Positions 42,435-43,552 of a stretch of DNA of 43,552 nt are shown in pieces. A model generated the notes under the pieces. It was not told the origin of the DNA and made no database searches. It worked only from the letters and a program-made list of their open reading frames with translations. The stretch lies in assembly GCA_002320245.1 (NCBI GenBank), contig DCKD01000095.1:1-43552 (forward strand). The letters are read 5' to 3'. The translations under genes and the position numbers were made by a program. The stretch's first letter is position 1, and every line of letters starts with the position of its first letter. The stretch is from Lachnospiraceae bacterium UBA1683 (GTDB lineage Bacteria > Bacillota > Clostridia > Lachnospirales > Lachnospiraceae).

Positions 42435-43292
42435 ATGCAGAAAGCAACCATTGTGTTGGAAGGCGGTGCGACCAGGGGGATATTTACGTCCGGCGCGCTG
42501 GACTGTCTGATGAATCAGGATATCTATTTTAGCAATGTAATCGGAGTATCGGCAGGTTCCTGTAATGCAGTTGACTATGTGTCAAAGCAGCCGGGACGGA
42601 CAAGGGACTGCATGATTCCGACCGATAAGAATTTAAATTATATTTATGGTTTTCGCAAGGTCATGAAGGAAAAGACGTTGATGAATATGGACTTGATTTT
42701 TGACAAATATCCGAATGAATTGCTGCCGTTTGATTTCGATACATATTTCCGGTCTGAGATAAAATGCGAGCTTGTCGTGACAAACTGTCTGACAGGAAAG
42801 GCAGAATACCTGCAGGAAAACGAGGACCGGAAACGGCTGATGAAAATTTGCAGGGCGTCCAGCAGTATGCCGCTGATTACGCCGATTGTAAATATCGATG
42901 GTGTCCCTTATCTGGATGGGGGACTGGCGGATTCAGTGCCAATCGGTCATGCGCAGGAGCTTGGAAACGAGAAGATTGTAGTCATTCTCACAAGGAACAA
43001 GGGCTATCGGAAAACGAGGATGAGCAATGGGATGATTCGGGTATATCGCAGGGCATATCAGTCTTATCCAGAACTGCTCAAAACAATTCTGACAAGAAGT
43101 TTCCATTATAACATGCAGATGAATCATATCGAACGGCTGGAACAGGAGGGCAGAATCTTTGTGCTTCGGCCGGGCGTAAAACCAGTCTCCAGGCTGGAGC
43201 GTAATATGGAGACGCTGCAGGCATTTTATGACCACGGTTATCATTTGATGGAGCGGGAACTGGATTGTATGATGGAATATCTGGAAAGCTGA
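42435..43292 (+). CDS. Patatin-like phospholipase (YjjU/RssA-like)
   Basis: 285-residue serine acyl hydrolase. Oxyanion loop EGGATRGIFTSG (residues 9-20), nucleophile elbow GVSAG (Ser39) and catalytic aspartate in YLDGGLADSVPIG (Asp161) are all present, giving the Ser-Asp dyad of patatins. No signal peptide, so cytoplasmic or membrane-peripheral; likely acts on lipids, substrate unknown. ATG 42435 follows GTGAGGA; the upstream 47 in-frame codons overlap the structured leader and are not conserved-looking. Confidence 0.9.
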   Translation: MQKATIVLEGGATRGIFTSGALDCLMNQDIYFSNVIGVSAGSCNAVDYVSKQPGRTRDCMIPTDKNLNYIYGFRKVMKEKTLMNMDLIFDKYPNELLPFDFDTYFRSEIKCELVVTNCLTGKAEYLQENEDRKRLMKICRASSSMPLITPIVNIDGVPYLDGGLADSVPIGHAQELGNEKIVVILTRNKGYRKTRMSNGMIRVYRRAYQSYPELLKTILTRSFHYNMQMNHIERLEQEGRIFVLRPGVKPVSRLERNMETLQAFYDHGYHLMERELDCMMEYLES

Positions 43293-43307
43293 TAAGGCGG
43301 ACGCCCG

Positions 43308-43376
43308 GCATGAATAATTTGGCAGAAAACGCTGTTTTAGTGATTCGTATTGTGCATTCTGCCAAATTATGAATGC
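43308..43376. repeat. Palindromic sequence after the patatin gene
   Basis: Arms of 20 bases (43308-43327 and 43357-43376) are complementary at 18 positions, with a perfect core AATTTGGCAGAA, around a 29-base loop. No T-run follows, so it resembles another small palindromic element more than a terminator. A second hairpin (GGGTCAAAAA / TTTTTGATCCC, 43444-43466) lies further on. Confidence 0.5.
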
Positions 43377-43379
43377 TAT

Positions 43380-43393
43380 GGCTGAACTGTAAC
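43380..43393. repeat. Isolated family A terminal repeat
   Basis: GGCTGAACTGTAAC matches the right end of family A (GGCTGAACTGTTAC) at 13 of 14 positions but no element body adjoins it on the left. Probably a remnant. The remaining bases to the window end hold no gene; TATAAT at 43547-43552 may be a -10 for a gene outside the window. Confidence 0.5.
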
Positions 43394-43552
43394 TAAAATG
43401 AGGCTTGCGGGAGCACAAAGTGCGGAGCAATCCGGTATCATAGGGGTCAAAAAAATTTTTGATCCCAACATCATAAAATGAGTTGCCCGACAAATGAACA
43501 CGATAAGTACCTTGAAAATTTAATACATTACCTTGTAAATATGTAGTATAAT

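Overview
The window looks like chromosomal sequence from a spore-forming, low-GC Gram-positive anaerobe of the Clostridia, most likely Lachnospiraceae (Blautia/Dorea/Mediterraneibacter-like). The reasons are a ftsZ-spoIIGA-sigE-(2 genes)-sigG sporulation cluster, an oxygen-detoxifying flavodiiron protein, adjacent proteins that I recall as the Lachnospiraceae families DUF5717 and DUF5716, a DUF5662 protein, and palindromic intergenic elements. I cannot name a species. I saw no rRNA, tRNA, CRISPR array, prophage or complete insertion sequence.

Layout. 1-7.5 kb: cell division and sporulation (ftsZ, spoIIGA, sigE, a beta-CASP RNA-processing-type metallo-beta-lactamase, a putP-like Na+ symporter, sigG). 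The spoIIGA promoter resembles a Spo0A-activated promoter with an over-long spacer. 7.5-19 kb: housekeeping genes (phosphoglycolate phosphatase-like HAD, pth, mfd, a parvulin-like lipoprotein, an RmlD-like reductase, a dicarboxylate/amino-acid symporter) and a reverse-strand pair (flavodiiron protein and cytidylate kinase-like protein). 19-24.5 kb: a three-gene operon of a 1096-residue solenoid protein, a degenerate Hsp70/actin-fold protein and a TPR protein. This is the best candidate here for an undescribed system. 24.5-30.2 kb: an amino-acid ABC transporter split by a palindromic element, then purF-purB. 30.2-35.2 kb: a BspA-type leucine-rich-repeat surface protein, gltX preceded by helically phased repeats, a UvrD-like helicase and a DUF1292 protein. 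35.2-39.5 kb: an orphan sugar-binding lipoprotein, a GlgX-like GH13 protein that has lost all its catalytic residues, a DUF5662 protein, and luxS. 39.5-43.5 kb: a histidine phosphatase, the ABC-F protein YkpA and a patatin-like phospholipase.

Small non-autonomous elements recur between the genes. Family A (142 bp; 3 full copies, 1 internally deleted copy, 1 isolated end) has 13-14 bp terminal inverted repeats. Each of the four copies is flanked by an 8-bp duplication (two exact, one with 1 mismatch, one with 2), and both size and ends fit IS66-type transposition. Family B (186 bp) sits inside the ABC operon and has a truncated relative before putP. Family C (166 bp) lies between DUF5662 and luxS, and its two ends supply both stop codons. 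All functional statements come from reading the sequence; nothing was searched or computed.
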